The notes under the pieces: model-generated
Database searches by the model: none
Told to the model about the DNA's origin: nothing
Seen by the model: only the letters and a program-made list of their open reading frames with translations
Source of the DNA: Hymenobacter frigidus
Lineage (GTDB): Bacteria; Bacteroidota; Bacteroidia; Cytophagales; Hymenobacteraceae
Length of the DNA: 64,000 bases
Reading direction: 5' to 3'
Assembly (NCBI RefSeq): GCF_014640435.1
Contig: NZ_BMGY01000020.1
Span: 18,228-82,227 of the forward strand
Position numbers and translations under genes: made by a program
Shown here: positions 25,989-34,446 of the stretch, piece by piece
Numbering within the stretch: the stretch's first letter is position 1
Layout: the number at the start of each line of letters is the position of its first letter

Positions 25989-27080
25989 ATGATTGAAACC
26001 CAAATCATGGCTCCCGAAGCCATTTTCGGCCAGATTGCCGAGCACCAGCACGAGCAAGTCGTGTTTTGCCACGACCACGAGACGGGCCTCAAGGCCATTA
26101 TCGGTATCCATAACACCGTGCTCGGGCCCGCGCTGGGCGGCACCCGCATGTGGCACTACGCCTCCGACATGGAAGCCCTGAATGACGTGCTGCGCCTTTC
26201 GCGCGGCATGACCTACAAGGCCGCCATCTCGGGCCTGAACCTGGGTGGTGGCAAGGCCGTCATCATCGGCGATTTTAAGACGCTGAAGACCGAAGCCCTG
26301 TTGCGCAAGTTCGGGCGCTTCGTGAAGAACCTGAACGGCAAGTACATCACGGCCGAGGACGTAAACATGACCACCAAGGACATGGAGTACATCCGCATGG
26401 AAACCACCCACGTCGCGGGCCTGCCCGAGAGCATGGGCGGCTCCGGCGACCCCTCCCCCGTCACGGCCTACGGCACCTACATGGGCATGAAAGCCGCCGC
26501 CAAAAAAGCCTACGGCTCCGAGAGCCTGGCCGGCAAGCGCATTGGCGTGCAGGGCGTGGGCCACGTGGGCACCTACCTGCTGGAGCACCTCCAGAAAGAG
26601 GGGGCCAAGCTCATCGTGACTGATTATTACGAGGACCGTGCCTTGGAGGCTGCGGCTCGTTTCGGGGCCACGGCCGTGGGTCTGGATGAGATTTACGACC
26701 AAGACATGGACATCTACTCGCCTTGCGCGCTGGGTGCCACGCTGAATGACGACACCATTCCGCGCCTGAGAGCCCGCGTAGTGGCCGGCTGCGCCAACAA
26801 CCAACTGAAGGTAGAAAACCAGCACGGCCCCGAGCTGGTGCGCCGTGGCATCGTGTACGCCCCCGACTTCCTTATCAACGCCGGCGGCCTCATCAATGTG
26901 TATTCCGAAGTAACGGGCGGCAGCCGCCAGGGTGCGCTCACCCAAACCGAAAAAATCTACGATTTCACCCTCCAGGTTTTGGCGAAAGCCGAAGAAGAAG
27001 GCACGCACCCCCAGGCCGCCGCTATCAGGCAGGCTAAGGAGCGCATCGCCAGCGTGGGCAAGGTGAAGTCGACTTACTAA
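25989..27080 (+). CDS. Leucine dehydrogenase (Glu/Leu/Phe/Val dehydrogenase family)
   Basis: 363 residues. The N-terminal substrate domain has LGGTRMWHY and the catalytic Lys region MTYKAAISGLNLGGGKAVI; the Rossmann domain has GKRIGVQGVGHVGTYL. The length and the signature ESMGGSGDPSPVTAYGTY match leucine dehydrogenases, which interconvert branched-chain amino acids and 2-oxo acids with NAD+. In Bacteroidota this supplies or breaks down leucine, valine and isoleucine, the precursors of branched fatty acids. It is a single gene, followed by a palindromic repeat. A separate glutamate dehydrogenase lies at 33033. Confidence 0.93.
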   Translation: MIETQIMAPEAIFGQIAEHQHEQVVFCHDHETGLKAIIGIHNTVLGPALGGTRMWHYASDMEALNDVLRLSRGMTYKAAISGLNLGGGKAVIIGDFKTLKTEALLRKFGRFVKNLNGKYITAEDVNMTTKDMEYIRMETTHVAGLPESMGGSGDPSPVTAYGTYMGMKAAAKKAYGSESLAGKRIGVQGVGHVGTYLLEHLQKEGAKLIVTDYYEDRALEAAARFGATAVGLDEIYDQDMDIYSPCALGATLNDDTIPRLRARVVAGCANNQLKVENQHGPELVRRGIVYAPDFLINAGGLINVYSEVTGGSRQGALTQTEKIYDFTLQVLAKAEEEGTHPQAAAIRQAKERIASVGKVKSTY

Positions 27081-27089
27081 GCGAAAAAG

Positions 27090-27188
27090 AACGTCATGCC
27101 GAGCGCAGCCGAGGCATCTCGCGTGTGGTAGTGACTCAATCGTTCAACAAAGCGAGCGAGATGCTTCGGCTACGCTCAGCATGACGTT
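27090..27188. repeat. Palindromic GTCATGC repeat, copy 6 (full)
   Basis: AACGTCATGCCGAGCGCAG and GCTCAGCATGACGTT bracket inner arms GGCATCTCGCG and GCGAGATGC. Nearly the same as copies 1 and 4. It starts 9 bases after the leucine dehydrogenase stop and ends in TTCTTTT. Confidence 0.9.
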
Positions 27189-27194
27189 CTTTTC

Positions 27195-27229
27195 TGACTA
27201 CTGAATACCTAATACTGATTACCAGACCA
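27195..27229 (+). repeat. Single arm of 7-nt units before nusB
   Basis: GACTACTG AATACCT AATACTG ATTACCA reads as degenerate heptamers just before the nusB start, without an opposite arm. Confidence 0.4.
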
Positions 27230-27231
27230 AT

Positions 27232-28428
27232 ATGCTCAATCGCCGCCTCCTCCGTATCAAAGTCATGCAGTCGCTCTACTCCTACCACCAGGCGGTGGGA
27301 GCTGATTTGCTGCTGGCGCAGGACCGCATCGCGGCTGCTTTCGAGCCCGACCTGACGGCCAAGGAGGCCCCCGACCGCCGCCAGCTGGAAGGCCAGCGCA
27401 AGATGGGCGAAGCCCAGCTCCGCGAGTGGTACAAAACCGGCGTGCAGCCCGAAAAGACGGACGACAAAGCCGTGGACAATGCCGTGGCCGATGCCATCGA
27501 CTCCTTCCAGAACCAGGTGAAAAAGGACGGCAAATTCTACGGCGGGCAGCTGCTGGTGGGGGCCGAAAGCATTCACGACCAATACCTGCACCTGCTCAAC
27601 CTGCCCGCTGCCCTCCTGGGCGTGATTGAGGAAGAGCAGAGCCGCGAGGAGCGCCGCCGCCTGGGCCCCCGCGAGGATGCCGTGGATGCCATCCGCCTGC
27701 ACAAGAACGTGGCTATCGTTAAGCTCATGGCCAACGAGCAGCTCCAAAGCTCAACCATCCGGCGCAAGCTGGCCTGGGAAGGCACCGAGGAGCTGGAGGC
27801 CCTGCGCGCCGCCTGGGAGGAAATGAAGGCCGACGAAACGCTGCGGGCCTACCTGACCGGCAAGCCGACCGATGAAGCCGAAATGGACTACGACACGGAC
27901 ATGGAAATCCTGCGTCATATCTACAAAGACTTCGTTTTCAAAGGCGAAGCCCTCCCGCGCCAGCTGGAGTCTGATGACTTGAACTGGGAGGAGAACCGGC
28001 CCATCGTGCGCAACCTGGTGCTGAAGACGCTGAAAATGCTGCCCATCGCCGCCACCGAAACGCAGGAGCTGATGAACCTCTCGGCCAACTGGGCCGACGA
28101 CCGCGAATTTGCCGAAACGCTCTACAAGCAGACGCTCATCGAGGACGACAAGATGGAGAAGCTCATCGCCGGCTCGGTGCAGAACTGGGACGTGGACCGC
28201 GTGGCCCTGCTCGACAAAATCATTTTGAAAATGGCCCTCACCGAGATGCAGCTTTTCCGCGGTATTCCGGTGAAAGTGACTATCAACGAATACATTGAAA
28301 TCAGCAAAGTCTACAGTACTCCCAAGAGCAAGCAGTTTGTAAACGGTATTCTGGATAAGCTGGCGACGGATTTGGCGGCCAGCGGCGACATTCGCAAATC
28401 GGGGCGCGGCCTGCTCGACAACCAGTAG
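27232..28428 (+). CDS. nusB: Transcription antitermination protein NusB, long Bacteroidota form
   Basis: 398 residues, against ~140 for Escherichia coli NusB. The N-terminus MLNRRLLRIKVMQSLYSYHQ and the C-terminal ~130 residues (NWDVDRVALLDKIILKMALTEM, PVKVTINEYIEISKVYSTPKSK, FVNGILDKLATDL) carry the NusB fold. The middle ~240 residues are an acidic helical expansion (many Glu/Arg, e.g. EEEQSREERRR), seen in this phylum. NusB with NusE/S10 supports rRNA antitermination. It starts a rightward block whose order (nusB, YtxH protein, later DUF1573, yajC, YbbR, coaE) is common in Bacteroidota. Confidence 0.93.
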   Translation: MLNRRLLRIKVMQSLYSYHQAVGADLLLAQDRIAAAFEPDLTAKEAPDRRQLEGQRKMGEAQLREWYKTGVQPEKTDDKAVDNAVADAIDSFQNQVKKDGKFYGGQLLVGAESIHDQYLHLLNLPAALLGVIEEEQSREERRRLGPREDAVDAIRLHKNVAIVKLMANEQLQSSTIRRKLAWEGTEELEALRAAWEEMKADETLRAYLTGKPTDEAEMDYDTDMEILRHIYKDFVFKGEALPRQLESDDLNWEENRPIVRNLVLKTLKMLPIAATETQELMNLSANWADDREFAETLYKQTLIEDDKMEKLIAGSVQNWDVDRVALLDKIILKMALTEMQLFRGIPVKVTINEYIEISKVYSTPKSKQFVNGILDKLATDLAASGDIRKSGRGLLDNQ

Positions 28429-28546
28429 CCGCCGACCGATGCGGGTACATTGGGCCGGCTTGCCCACCTTTGTACCCACTGGCCGGTTTCTGCGTATTCC
28501 CGGCAGTACTTGTTCTCAACTTTCTTCCCTCCTCATCCCGACGACC

Positions 28547-28861
28547 ATGGCCAGCAAAACCACCACCGGCATTCTGTGCTTCGCGGGCGGCGCCCTCACC
28601 GGCGCAGCCCTTGGCTTGCTCTATGCCCCCGAACCCGGCACCGAAACCCGCTCCTGGCTCAGCTACCAGCTCGAGAAATACCGCTCTGTGCTGGCCGACC
28701 TCACCGACAGCCTGGTGACCAGCCGTGAGGCCGCGGCCAACCCTTCCTTCGCCAAAAGCGAAGGCCAACGCGTGATTTCCGACGCCAAATCCAAAGCCGA
28801 GCAGCTGCTGGGCGATGTCGACCAGCTCATTAATCAAATCAATTCCCGCAAGGGCCATTAA
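28547..28861 (+). CDS. YtxH domain-containing membrane protein
   Basis: 104 residues from the ATG at 28547 (MASKTTTGILCFAGGALTGA). One Gly/Ala-rich transmembrane segment is followed by ALGLLYAPEPGTETR, the usual YtxH signature. A soluble amphipathic helix region rich in Ser/Lys completes it. The family is linked to general stress in Firmicutes; its role in Bacteroidota is unknown. It follows nusB by ~118 bases. Confidence 0.88.
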   Translation: MASKTTTGILCFAGGALTGAALGLLYAPEPGTETRSWLSYQLEKYRSVLADLTDSLVTSREAAANPSFAKSEGQRVISDAKSKAEQLLGDVDQLINQINSRKGH

Positions 28862-28862
28862 T

Positions 28863-28995
28863 GATGTGAGAATGTGAAGATGTGAAAAGGTGCTTCTGAA
28901 TAGATTCTGAATGTGTTTTATCATACACCGAGGTCAGTCCAGCATCTTTTCTAATCCGCATCTCCACATTTTCACATTTTCCACATTAGCACATC
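28863..28995. repeat. Inverted repeat of 7-nt units (GATGTGA type)
   Basis: The left arm reads GATGTGAGAATGTGAAGATG and the right arm is its loose inverted copy (CACATTTTCACATTTTCCAC, ending GCACATC). Each arm is made of variants of GATGTGA. It fills the gap between the YtxH gene and the isocitrate dehydrogenase gene. Confidence 0.8.
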
Positions 28996-29002
28996 AAACT
29001 AG

Positions 29003-30001
29003 ATGCACTTAGTAACCCTTATTCCCGGCGACGGCATTGGCCCCGAAATCACCAAAGCAGTAACCGATATTTTCACTGCCGCCCAAGTACCCGTGCAGTG
29101 GGAAGAGCAGAACGCCGGCCAGACTACGTTCGACCAGTCGGGTGAGCTGATTCCGACCGCGCTGCTCAAGTCGCTGGAAAAGAATAAGGTGGCCCTCAAA
29201 GGTCCGATTACCACGCCGGTAGGCAAAGGCTTCCGCAGCATCAACGTGACGCTGCGCCAGAAGTACGACCTCTACCAAAACGTGCGCCCCAGCAAAACCA
29301 CGTCGGGCATCGTCACCCGCTACGAAGGCATCGACCTGGTGCTGTTCCGCGAAAATACCGAGGGTCTGTACTCGGGCCTGGAAGTATATGACGAGCGCCT
29401 CGGCATCGCCGACTCCTTCAACCGCATCACGGTGGAGGGCTCGCGCAAAATCTGCCGCGCCGCCTTCGCCTACGCCGCCAAGCACGGCCGCAAAAAGGTG
29501 ACCCTGGCCCACAAAGCCAACATCCTGAAAATGGCGGGCACGCTGATGCTCAACGCCTGCAAGGAAGCCAGCAACGAGTTTCCGCAGATTGTATTCGAGG
29601 ATAAAATCATCGATAACATGTGCATGCAGCTCGTGAACAAACCCGAGCAGTTCGACGTGGTGGTGACGACCAACCTGTTTGGCGACATCCTGTCCGACCT
29701 CTGCGCCGGCCTCGTGGGCGGCCTGGGCGTAGTGGCCGGTGCCAATATTGGCGACGATATGGCCGTGTTTGAGGCCGTACACGGCTCGGCCCCCGACATC
29801 GCCGGCCAGGGCAAAGCCAACCCCACCGCCCTGCTCCGCTCGGCCCTGATGATGCTGCATTACCTCGGCGAGCACGCCAAGGCCGACCAGATTGAAAAGG
29901 CCCTCGAAGGCACCCTCCTCAACCAGGAGGAGTGCACCGGCGACCTCGGCGGCAAAGCCAGCACCAGCCAGTTCGCCCAGAACATCATCAACAAGCTGTA
30001 G
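29003..30001 (+). CDS. NAD-type isocitrate dehydrogenase (isocitrate/isopropylmalate dehydrogenase family)
   Basis: 332 residues. Motifs: LIPGDGIGPEI at the start, LYQNVRPSKTTSGIV (substrate arginine region), FRENTEGLYSGLE, VTLAHKANILKM, and VVTTNLFGDILSDL. Cofactor-site residues lie in EAVHGSAPDIAGQGKANPTA. The short length and the ENTEGLYSGLE block are typical of mitochondrial-IDH3-like, NAD+-dependent isocitrate dehydrogenases. A 3-isopropylmalate or homoisocitrate enzyme is less likely. It produces 2-oxoglutarate, CO2 and NADH. Confidence 0.92.
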   Translation: MHLVTLIPGDGIGPEITKAVTDIFTAAQVPVQWEEQNAGQTTFDQSGELIPTALLKSLEKNKVALKGPITTPVGKGFRSINVTLRQKYDLYQNVRPSKTTSGIVTRYEGIDLVLFRENTEGLYSGLEVYDERLGIADSFNRITVEGSRKICRAAFAYAAKHGRKKVTLAHKANILKMAGTLMLNACKEASNEFPQIVFEDKIIDNMCMQLVNKPEQFDVVVTTNLFGDILSDLCAGLVGGLGVVAGANIGDDMAVFEAVHGSAPDIAGQGKANPTALLRSALMMLHYLGEHAKADQIEKALEGTLLNQEECTGDLGGKASTSQFAQNIINKL

Positions 30002-30172
30002 GAAAACGCCTTAGGACATCCGGGATGACCACGCTTCTTCTTGCGTAGTCGCGCCGGACACAACATCGGCGGTGGCCGGGCACGTTGTGCGGGCGGCGGC
30101 TGTTTGTGGAGCTAGTTGCTTTCTTATTTTGCTCAATGACAGAACGTGCCAAGGTGCGTTTCCATAATTTTC

Positions 30173-30688
30173 ATGAAATACCAGATTCTCCTAGTCGCGG
30201 CGCTGTTGCTCACGGCCTGCAACCGCGACAAAGCACCCGAAGCCGGTGCTGAAGGCCTGAATGCCGCCGCTACCGTCGTTTCCGATGCCGCCAACCCCGT
30301 GGTGGACAACCCCAACGTGGTGAGTGAAAACGAATTGCCCAACCCCAATGCCCCGGTGATGAAATTCGCCGAGGCAGAATTCGACTTCGGCGACATCAAG
30401 CCCGATTCCAAGGTGCGCCACACGTTCACATTCGTGAATACGGGCAAATCGCCGCTGCTGATTGAGGATGCCACCGCTTCCTGTGGTTGCACCACCCCCA
30501 GCTGGACCAAGGAGCCGGTGGCTCCCGGGGCTTCCGGCAAGATGGAAGTACAGTTCGATAGCCGCGGCAAGCAGGGCATCATCAGCAAGCAGGTGGCGGT
30601 GCGGGCCAATACCCAGCCCGGCATCACCACCATCCTCATCAAAGGCAACGTGCTCGACGCTGCTACCAAAACCACCAATCCTCTTTAA
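30173..30688 (+). CDS. DUF1573 lipoprotein
   Basis: 171 residues from the ATG at 30173, giving a lipoprotein signal MKYQILLVAALLLTAC with Cys16 as the lipobox residue. A ~45-residue Asn/Ala-rich linker follows. Then comes a DUF1573 immunoglobulin-like domain with EFDFGDIKPDSKVRHTFTFVN and the hallmark ASCGCTTPSW. Family function is unknown; it is found widely in Bacteroidota envelopes. It lies 19 bases before yajC and is part of the same rightward unit. Confidence 0.9.
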   Translation: MKYQILLVAALLLTACNRDKAPEAGAEGLNAAATVVSDAANPVVDNPNVVSENELPNPNAPVMKFAEAEFDFGDIKPDSKVRHTFTFVNTGKSPLLIEDATASCGCTTPSWTKEPVAPGASGKMEVQFDSRGKQGIISKQVAVRANTQPGITTILIKGNVLDAATKTTNPL

Positions 30689-30707
30689 CTTCCTTTAAGC
30701 CAACGCC

Positions 30708-31040
30708 ATGTTTCTGACCTTACTATTGCAGGCTTCCGGCGGCATGGATTTCATGCAGCTGATATTCCCGGCGGCCATTGGCCTGGTGGTGTATTTCTTC
30801 ATGATTCGCCCTCAGCAAAAACGCTCTGCTGATGCCAAATCCTTCCGTCAGTCGCTGGCCAAGGGCTCGCGCATTGTCACCATCGGCGGCCTGCACGGCC
30901 TTGTGGTCGACCTCACCGACGACACTGTGGTGGTGGAAGTAGACCGCGGCACCAAGCTGCGCTTCGACCGCTCGGCCATTGCCCGCGAAGTGGGCAGCAA
31001 GGCCTCGAGCACGGCCATCGAAGCCGCTGCGGGCGCCTAA
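30708..31040 (+). CDS. yajC: Preprotein translocase subunit YajC
   Basis: 110 residues: one transmembrane helix (FPAAIGLVVYFFMI) followed by RPQQKRSADAKSFRQSL and the soluble beta part ASSTAIE with GSRIVTIGGLHGLVVDL. It associates with SecDF at the Sec translocon. Placed between DUF1573 and YbbR genes with 3-19 base gaps, so surely co-transcribed. Confidence 0.95.
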   Translation: MFLTLLLQASGGMDFMQLIFPAAIGLVVYFFMIRPQQKRSADAKSFRQSLAKGSRIVTIGGLHGLVVDLTDDTVVVEVDRGTKLRFDRSAIAREVGSKASSTAIEAAAGA

Positions 31041-31043
31041 GTC

Positions 31044-31769
31044 ATGGACGGGCCGTTGACCCGGGCGGGCGGGCTTGTGCGCTGGTTTGTGCGCCCCTTC
31101 GCGGGCCAGGAACCCAGCTTTTATCGAGCTATTACGGCGTGTCTGCTCGCGGCCAGCCTGTTCTGGCAAATGAATGCCCTGAACAAAACCTACACCACCC
31201 GGCTCAACTATCCGCTGGCGTGGCACTACGACTCGGTGCATTACGTGCCCCTGCGCACGCTACCGGCCAGGCTGCCCGTCTCGGTCACGGGGCAGGGCTG
31301 GCGCTTACTGCGGGCCAATCTGGGTTGGGGTACTCACCCCGCCGATTTGCGGCCCGTGCCGCTGCCGGGCACCCGCTACCTGCCCGCCGGTGCGTGGCGG
31401 CGCGGCTTGCAAAACGCGCTGGAAGGCGTGCAGGTAAACGAATGGGCCGGCGACACCCTGCGCCTGACCTTTGACCGCTACGCCAGCCGCCGCATTGAGT
31501 TGGGACTACCGGCCGATTCGGTGCGCCTTTACAAAGCGTCTTTCGAACCAGCCATTATTTCATTCCGGGGCCCGGCCAGCATGATAAATGCGCTGCCCAG
31601 CCCCTACCCCATTGCGCTACCCCCGACTCCGGCCCGCGGCAGTTCCGAAGAAGTCGAAGTAGCCGTGAAGGCCCCAGCGCGGGTACGGCCTTCTGTTGCT
31701 ACCGTGCGGCTCACATTCACCGCCATTGAGCGTATCAAGGTCATCAAGCGCCGCAGTCGTACTCGCTAG
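31044..31769 (+). CDS. YbbR-like domain protein
   Basis: 241 residues with an N-terminal membrane segment (ITACLLAASLFWQMNALN) and a periplasmic beta domain containing YbbR-type blocks (PARLPVSVTGQGWRLL, VQVNEWAGDTLRLTFDRY). The C-terminus has ATVRLTFTAIERIKVIK. In Firmicutes the homologue CdaR controls a diadenylate cyclase; no such cyclase is in this window, so that role is not implied. The start is 3 bases after yajC and coaE follows 24 bases later. Confidence 0.8.
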   Translation: MDGPLTRAGGLVRWFVRPFAGQEPSFYRAITACLLAASLFWQMNALNKTYTTRLNYPLAWHYDSVHYVPLRTLPARLPVSVTGQGWRLLRANLGWGTHPADLRPVPLPGTRYLPAGAWRRGLQNALEGVQVNEWAGDTLRLTFDRYASRRIELGLPADSVRLYKASFEPAIISFRGPASMINALPSPYPIALPPTPARGSSEEVEVAVKAPARVRPSVATVRLTFTAIERIKVIKRRSRTR

Positions 31770-31793
31770 TCATCCCTTCTTTTTTCGCTTTGC

Positions 31794-32399
31794 ATGTTGC
31801 GTATCGGTATCACAGGCGGCATTGGGTCGGGCAAGAGCATTGCCAGCCGGCTGTTTCACGCGCTGGGCGTGCCGATTTATGACGCCGACTCCCGAGCCCG
31901 GTGGCTCATGGAAAATGATGCCGAACTGCGCCAGCAACTCACCGCCGTCTTTGGGCCCGACACGTATGATGTCGCCGGCCGGCTGAACCGACCCGTGCTG
32001 GCAGGCACCGTATTCCGCGACCCGGCCTTGCTGGCCCGCCTCAATGCCTTGGTACACCCGCATGTAGGCTCCGACTTTGAGCAGTGGGCCAGCACGCAGC
32101 AGCACGCCGGCCACGCCTACGTGCTGAAGGAAGCAGCGCTCTTATTCGAGGCTAATTCCCATAAACAGCTCGACCGTATCATCACGGTTTTTGCGCCGCT
32201 AGCCGTGCGGCAGGCCCGCGTGCTGAAGCGCGACCCACACCGCTCGCCAGCTGATATTCTGGCCATTATGGACAAGCAGCTCAGCGAAGAAGAGAAAATG
32301 CAGCGGGCCGACCACGTCCTCATCAACGATGACGTGCAGCCGCTGCTGCCCCAGGTCCTGGCTTTGCACGCGGCATTTAGCGCACCGCAAAGGACATAA
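31794..32399 (+). CDS. coaE: Dephospho-CoA kinase
   Basis: 201 residues. The P-loop GITGGIGSGKS is at 5-15, followed by YDADSRARWLM (DxD substrate site), LVHPHVGSDFEQW and LKEAALLFEAN. It performs the last step of coenzyme A synthesis, phosphorylating dephospho-CoA at the 3' position. It is the end of the DUF1573-yajC-YbbR-coaE unit. panC and panD, earlier steps of the same pathway, lie at 43.5-44.9 kb. Confidence 0.95.
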   Translation: MLRIGITGGIGSGKSIASRLFHALGVPIYDADSRARWLMENDAELRQQLTAVFGPDTYDVAGRLNRPVLAGTVFRDPALLARLNALVHPHVGSDFEQWASTQQHAGHAYVLKEAALLFEANSHKQLDRIITVFAPLAVRQARVLKRDPHRSPADILAIMDKQLSEEEKMQRADHVLINDDVQPLLPQVLALHAAFSAPQRT

Positions 32400-32452
32400 A
32401 AAAGGCCGCTTCTCACGAAACAGCCTCTTCGATTGGAGCGACGGGAGTAAAC

Positions 32453-32773
32453 CTATAGCCGGGACGAGTAGTCTTCCAGCGTGTCAATTACTTTCAGCAA
32501 CTGGGGCACTGCCAGCGAATAGTAGATTTTTGTGCCAATCTTGCTCGATTTCAGCACGCCCCGGTCTTTGAGGGTAATGAGGTGCTGCGAGGCAATCGCC
32601 TGCGGCAAATCGAGGGCTTGGTAAATATCGGTTACCGACATTTGGCTGTCCTTGCCCTTGGTTTTGCCCAGCAAATCAACAATGGCCAGCCGCTTAGGAT
32701 GGGAAAGAACCTTCAGCATGGCCGCAGCGCGGTCCAACTGGTGCGCTTCTACACGCGAATGCAATGGTTTCAT
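32453..32773 (-). CDS. ArsR-type winged-helix transcriptional regulator
   Basis: 106 residues, a single winged helix domain: LKVLSHPKRLAIVDLLGK (helices 1-2), MSVTDIYQALDLPQAIASQHLITLKDRGVL (HTH), and the wing IGTKIYYSL. I see no metal-binding Cys/His cluster in helix 3 or at the termini. It may therefore respond to something other than a metal, or act as a redox or constitutive repressor. It is divergent from the glutamate dehydrogenase gene; a dyad lies in the shared gap. Confidence 0.9.
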   Translation of the reverse strand: MKPLHSRVEAHQLDRAAAMLKVLSHPKRLAIVDLLGKTKGKDSQMSVTDIYQALDLPQAIASQHLITLKDRGVLKSSKIGTKIYYSLAVPQLLKVIDTLEDYSSRL

Positions 32774-32904
32774 GAATTAAATAAAAAGTAATTAGGAAAA
32801 GTAGAATAAGTGCAATACATCAGTGTTGCTGTGGTAGTTCCTAAGCAGGATGCAAAATAGGGGCAAATATTTCGTTTATTTTTCAAATTAGGTATGCTAT
32901 TGAA

Positions 32905-32930
32905 AAAATAAATGAATACTCGTTTATTTT
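32905..32930. promoter_or_regulatory. Candidate operator dyad between arsR and glutamate dehydrogenase genes
   Basis: AAAATAAATGA and TCGTTTATTTT are inverted with one mismatch around ATAC. The size and AT-rich form resemble sites bound by ArsR dimers. A related half, TCGTTTATTTTT, occurs at ~32871. The dyad is ~130 bases from the regulator start and ~100 bases from the dehydrogenase start. Confidence 0.5.
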
Positions 32931-33032
32931 GTTTATGAAATAAGTACAATTAGACATTTCGGCCGCGTCAATCCGTCCTCTTACCTTTACGAAACTGCTT
33001 GTATTGGCAGCCATTCTTTTCACAAGTGTTTG

Positions 33033-34262
33033 ATGCTTGACCTGCTCACTAAATTTGAAAACAAACGTCCTGAAATCGTCTTCGAATGGAAGGATTCCGA
33101 AACCGAAGCAGAGGGCTGGGTGGTAATCAACTCGTTACGCGGCGGTGCTGCGGGTGGTGGCACGCGCATGCGCAAGGGCCTGGACAAGCGTGAAGTAGAG
33201 AGCCTAGCCAAAACCATGGAGGTTAAGTTCACGGTTTCGGGCCCTGCTATCGGCGGGGCCAAGTCAGGCATCAACTTCGACCCGCAGGACCCACGCAAGC
33301 GCGGCGTACTGGAGCGGTGGTACCGAGCAGTGTTTCCGTTATTGAAAAACTACTACGGCACCGGTGGAGACCTTAACGTAGATGAGATACATGAGGTTAT
33401 ACCTATTACTGAAGAATATGGCCTTTGGCACCCGCAGGAGGGAATAGTAAACGGACACTACCGGGCCACTGAACCCGAAAAAATCCAGAAACTGGGACAA
33501 CTCCGTCAAGGAGTAGTGAAGGTGATAGAAGACGCTACTTTTTCTCCTAATCTCGCCCGTAAGTATACTGTAGCGGACCTGATTACGGGCTACGGCGTGG
33601 CCGAGGCCGTGCGCCATTACTACCGGCTGTGGCCCGGCACCGATGTACGGGGGCAACGCGCCATCATCCAGGGCTGGGGCAACGTGGGCGCGGCGGCGGC
33701 TTACTATTTGGCGGGCCAGGGTGTGCGCATTGTGGGCATCATCGACCGGGCCGGCGGGCTGCTTAGCAGCGAAGGCTTTGGGTTGGAAGAAATTCGTGGC
33801 CTGCTGCTGGCGCGCCAGGGCAATGCCTTGACAGCCGACAACCTGCTGCCGTTTGAAGAAATCAATGAGAAAATCTGGTCCGTGGGGGCCGATATTTTCG
33901 TGCCGGCCGCTTCCTCGCGCCTGGTGGCGCGTGGGCAAGTAGAACAGCTGCTGGCCGGCGGCTTAAAAGTGATAAGCTGCGGCGCCAACGTGCCCTTCGC
34001 CGATCCGGAAATTTTCTTCGGCCCCACCGGTGAGTTTGCCGACCAGCACACGGCCGTCGTGCCCGATTTCATTGCCAACTGCGGCATGGCGCGCGTGTTT
34101 GCCTACCTCATGGAAACCGGCGCGGAAATTACCGACCAAGCTATTTTCGCCGATACTTCCCGCATTATCGGGGCCGCTTTGGAACGTACTCATGCGGAGA
34201 ATGCCCAGCCCACGGGCATCGCACAACGCTCCTTCGAGATGGCGCTACGACAGTTGGTGTAG
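33033..34262 (+). CDS. Glutamate dehydrogenase-like (Glu/Leu/Phe/Val dehydrogenase)
   Basis: 409 residues from the ATG at 33033, with a TTG one codon earlier. The substrate domain contains INSLRGGAAGGGTRMRKG and VSGPAIGGAKSGINFDPQ with the catalytic Lys region. The Rossmann domain starts at GQRAIIQGWGNVGAAAAYY. Terminal blocks IFVPAASS and VVPDFIANCGM fit glutamate dehydrogenases, but the protein is distinct from the leucine dehydrogenase at 25989. Bases 33340-33570 are more AT-rich than their surroundings while the frame and motifs stay intact. The exact amino acid substrate is inferred, not certain. Confidence 0.88.
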   Translation: MLDLLTKFENKRPEIVFEWKDSETEAEGWVVINSLRGGAAGGGTRMRKGLDKREVESLAKTMEVKFTVSGPAIGGAKSGINFDPQDPRKRGVLERWYRAVFPLLKNYYGTGGDLNVDEIHEVIPITEEYGLWHPQEGIVNGHYRATEPEKIQKLGQLRQGVVKVIEDATFSPNLARKYTVADLITGYGVAEAVRHYYRLWPGTDVRGQRAIIQGWGNVGAAAAYYLAGQGVRIVGIIDRAGGLLSSEGFGLEEIRGLLLARQGNALTADNLLPFEEINEKIWSVGADIFVPAASSRLVARGQVEQLLAGGLKVISCGANVPFADPEIFFGPTGEFADQHTAVVPDFIANCGMARVFAYLMETGAEITDQAIFADTSRIIGAALERTHAENAQPTGIAQRSFEMALRQLV

Positions 34263-34278
34263 ACAACGTGCTAGTTAA

Positions 34279-34317
34279 CAGAACGTCGTGCTTTGGCAAA
34301 TTCGGCACGACGTTCTG
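34279..34317. repeat. Palindromic GTCATGC-related repeat, copy 7 (short)
   Basis: CAGAACGTCGTGC and GCACGACGTTCTG pair perfectly with a 13-base centre. Outer edge AACGTCGTGC is one base off the family arm AACGTCATGC, and the matching base changed on the other side. It starts 16 bases after the glutamate dehydrogenase stop. Confidence 0.8.
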
Positions 34318-34371
34318 ACCGCTCTGTAAATCACTTCCAACCCGCAGCATTTTTATTCGATAACAATTCGA

Positions 34372-34393
34372 TAACTTTGACGCCCTACTTTTG
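34372..34393 (+). promoter_or_regulatory. Two candidate -7 boxes for the LOG-family gene
   Basis: TAACTTTG (34372-34379) and TACTTTTG (34386-34393) both match TAnnTTTG, 55-75 bases before the ATG at 34447. No clear -33 TTG is seen for either. Confidence 0.4.
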
Positions 34394-34446
34394 GTCGCCC
34401 CACATCCGGGGCGATTTTGTTTTTAGAAGAATTCCCACCGAAACAT

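Noticed and set aside
2756..27188. Could the GTCATGC palindromes be a CRISPR array?
   Set aside because: Copies are single, far apart, palindromic and at gene ends; there are no regular spacers and no cas genes.
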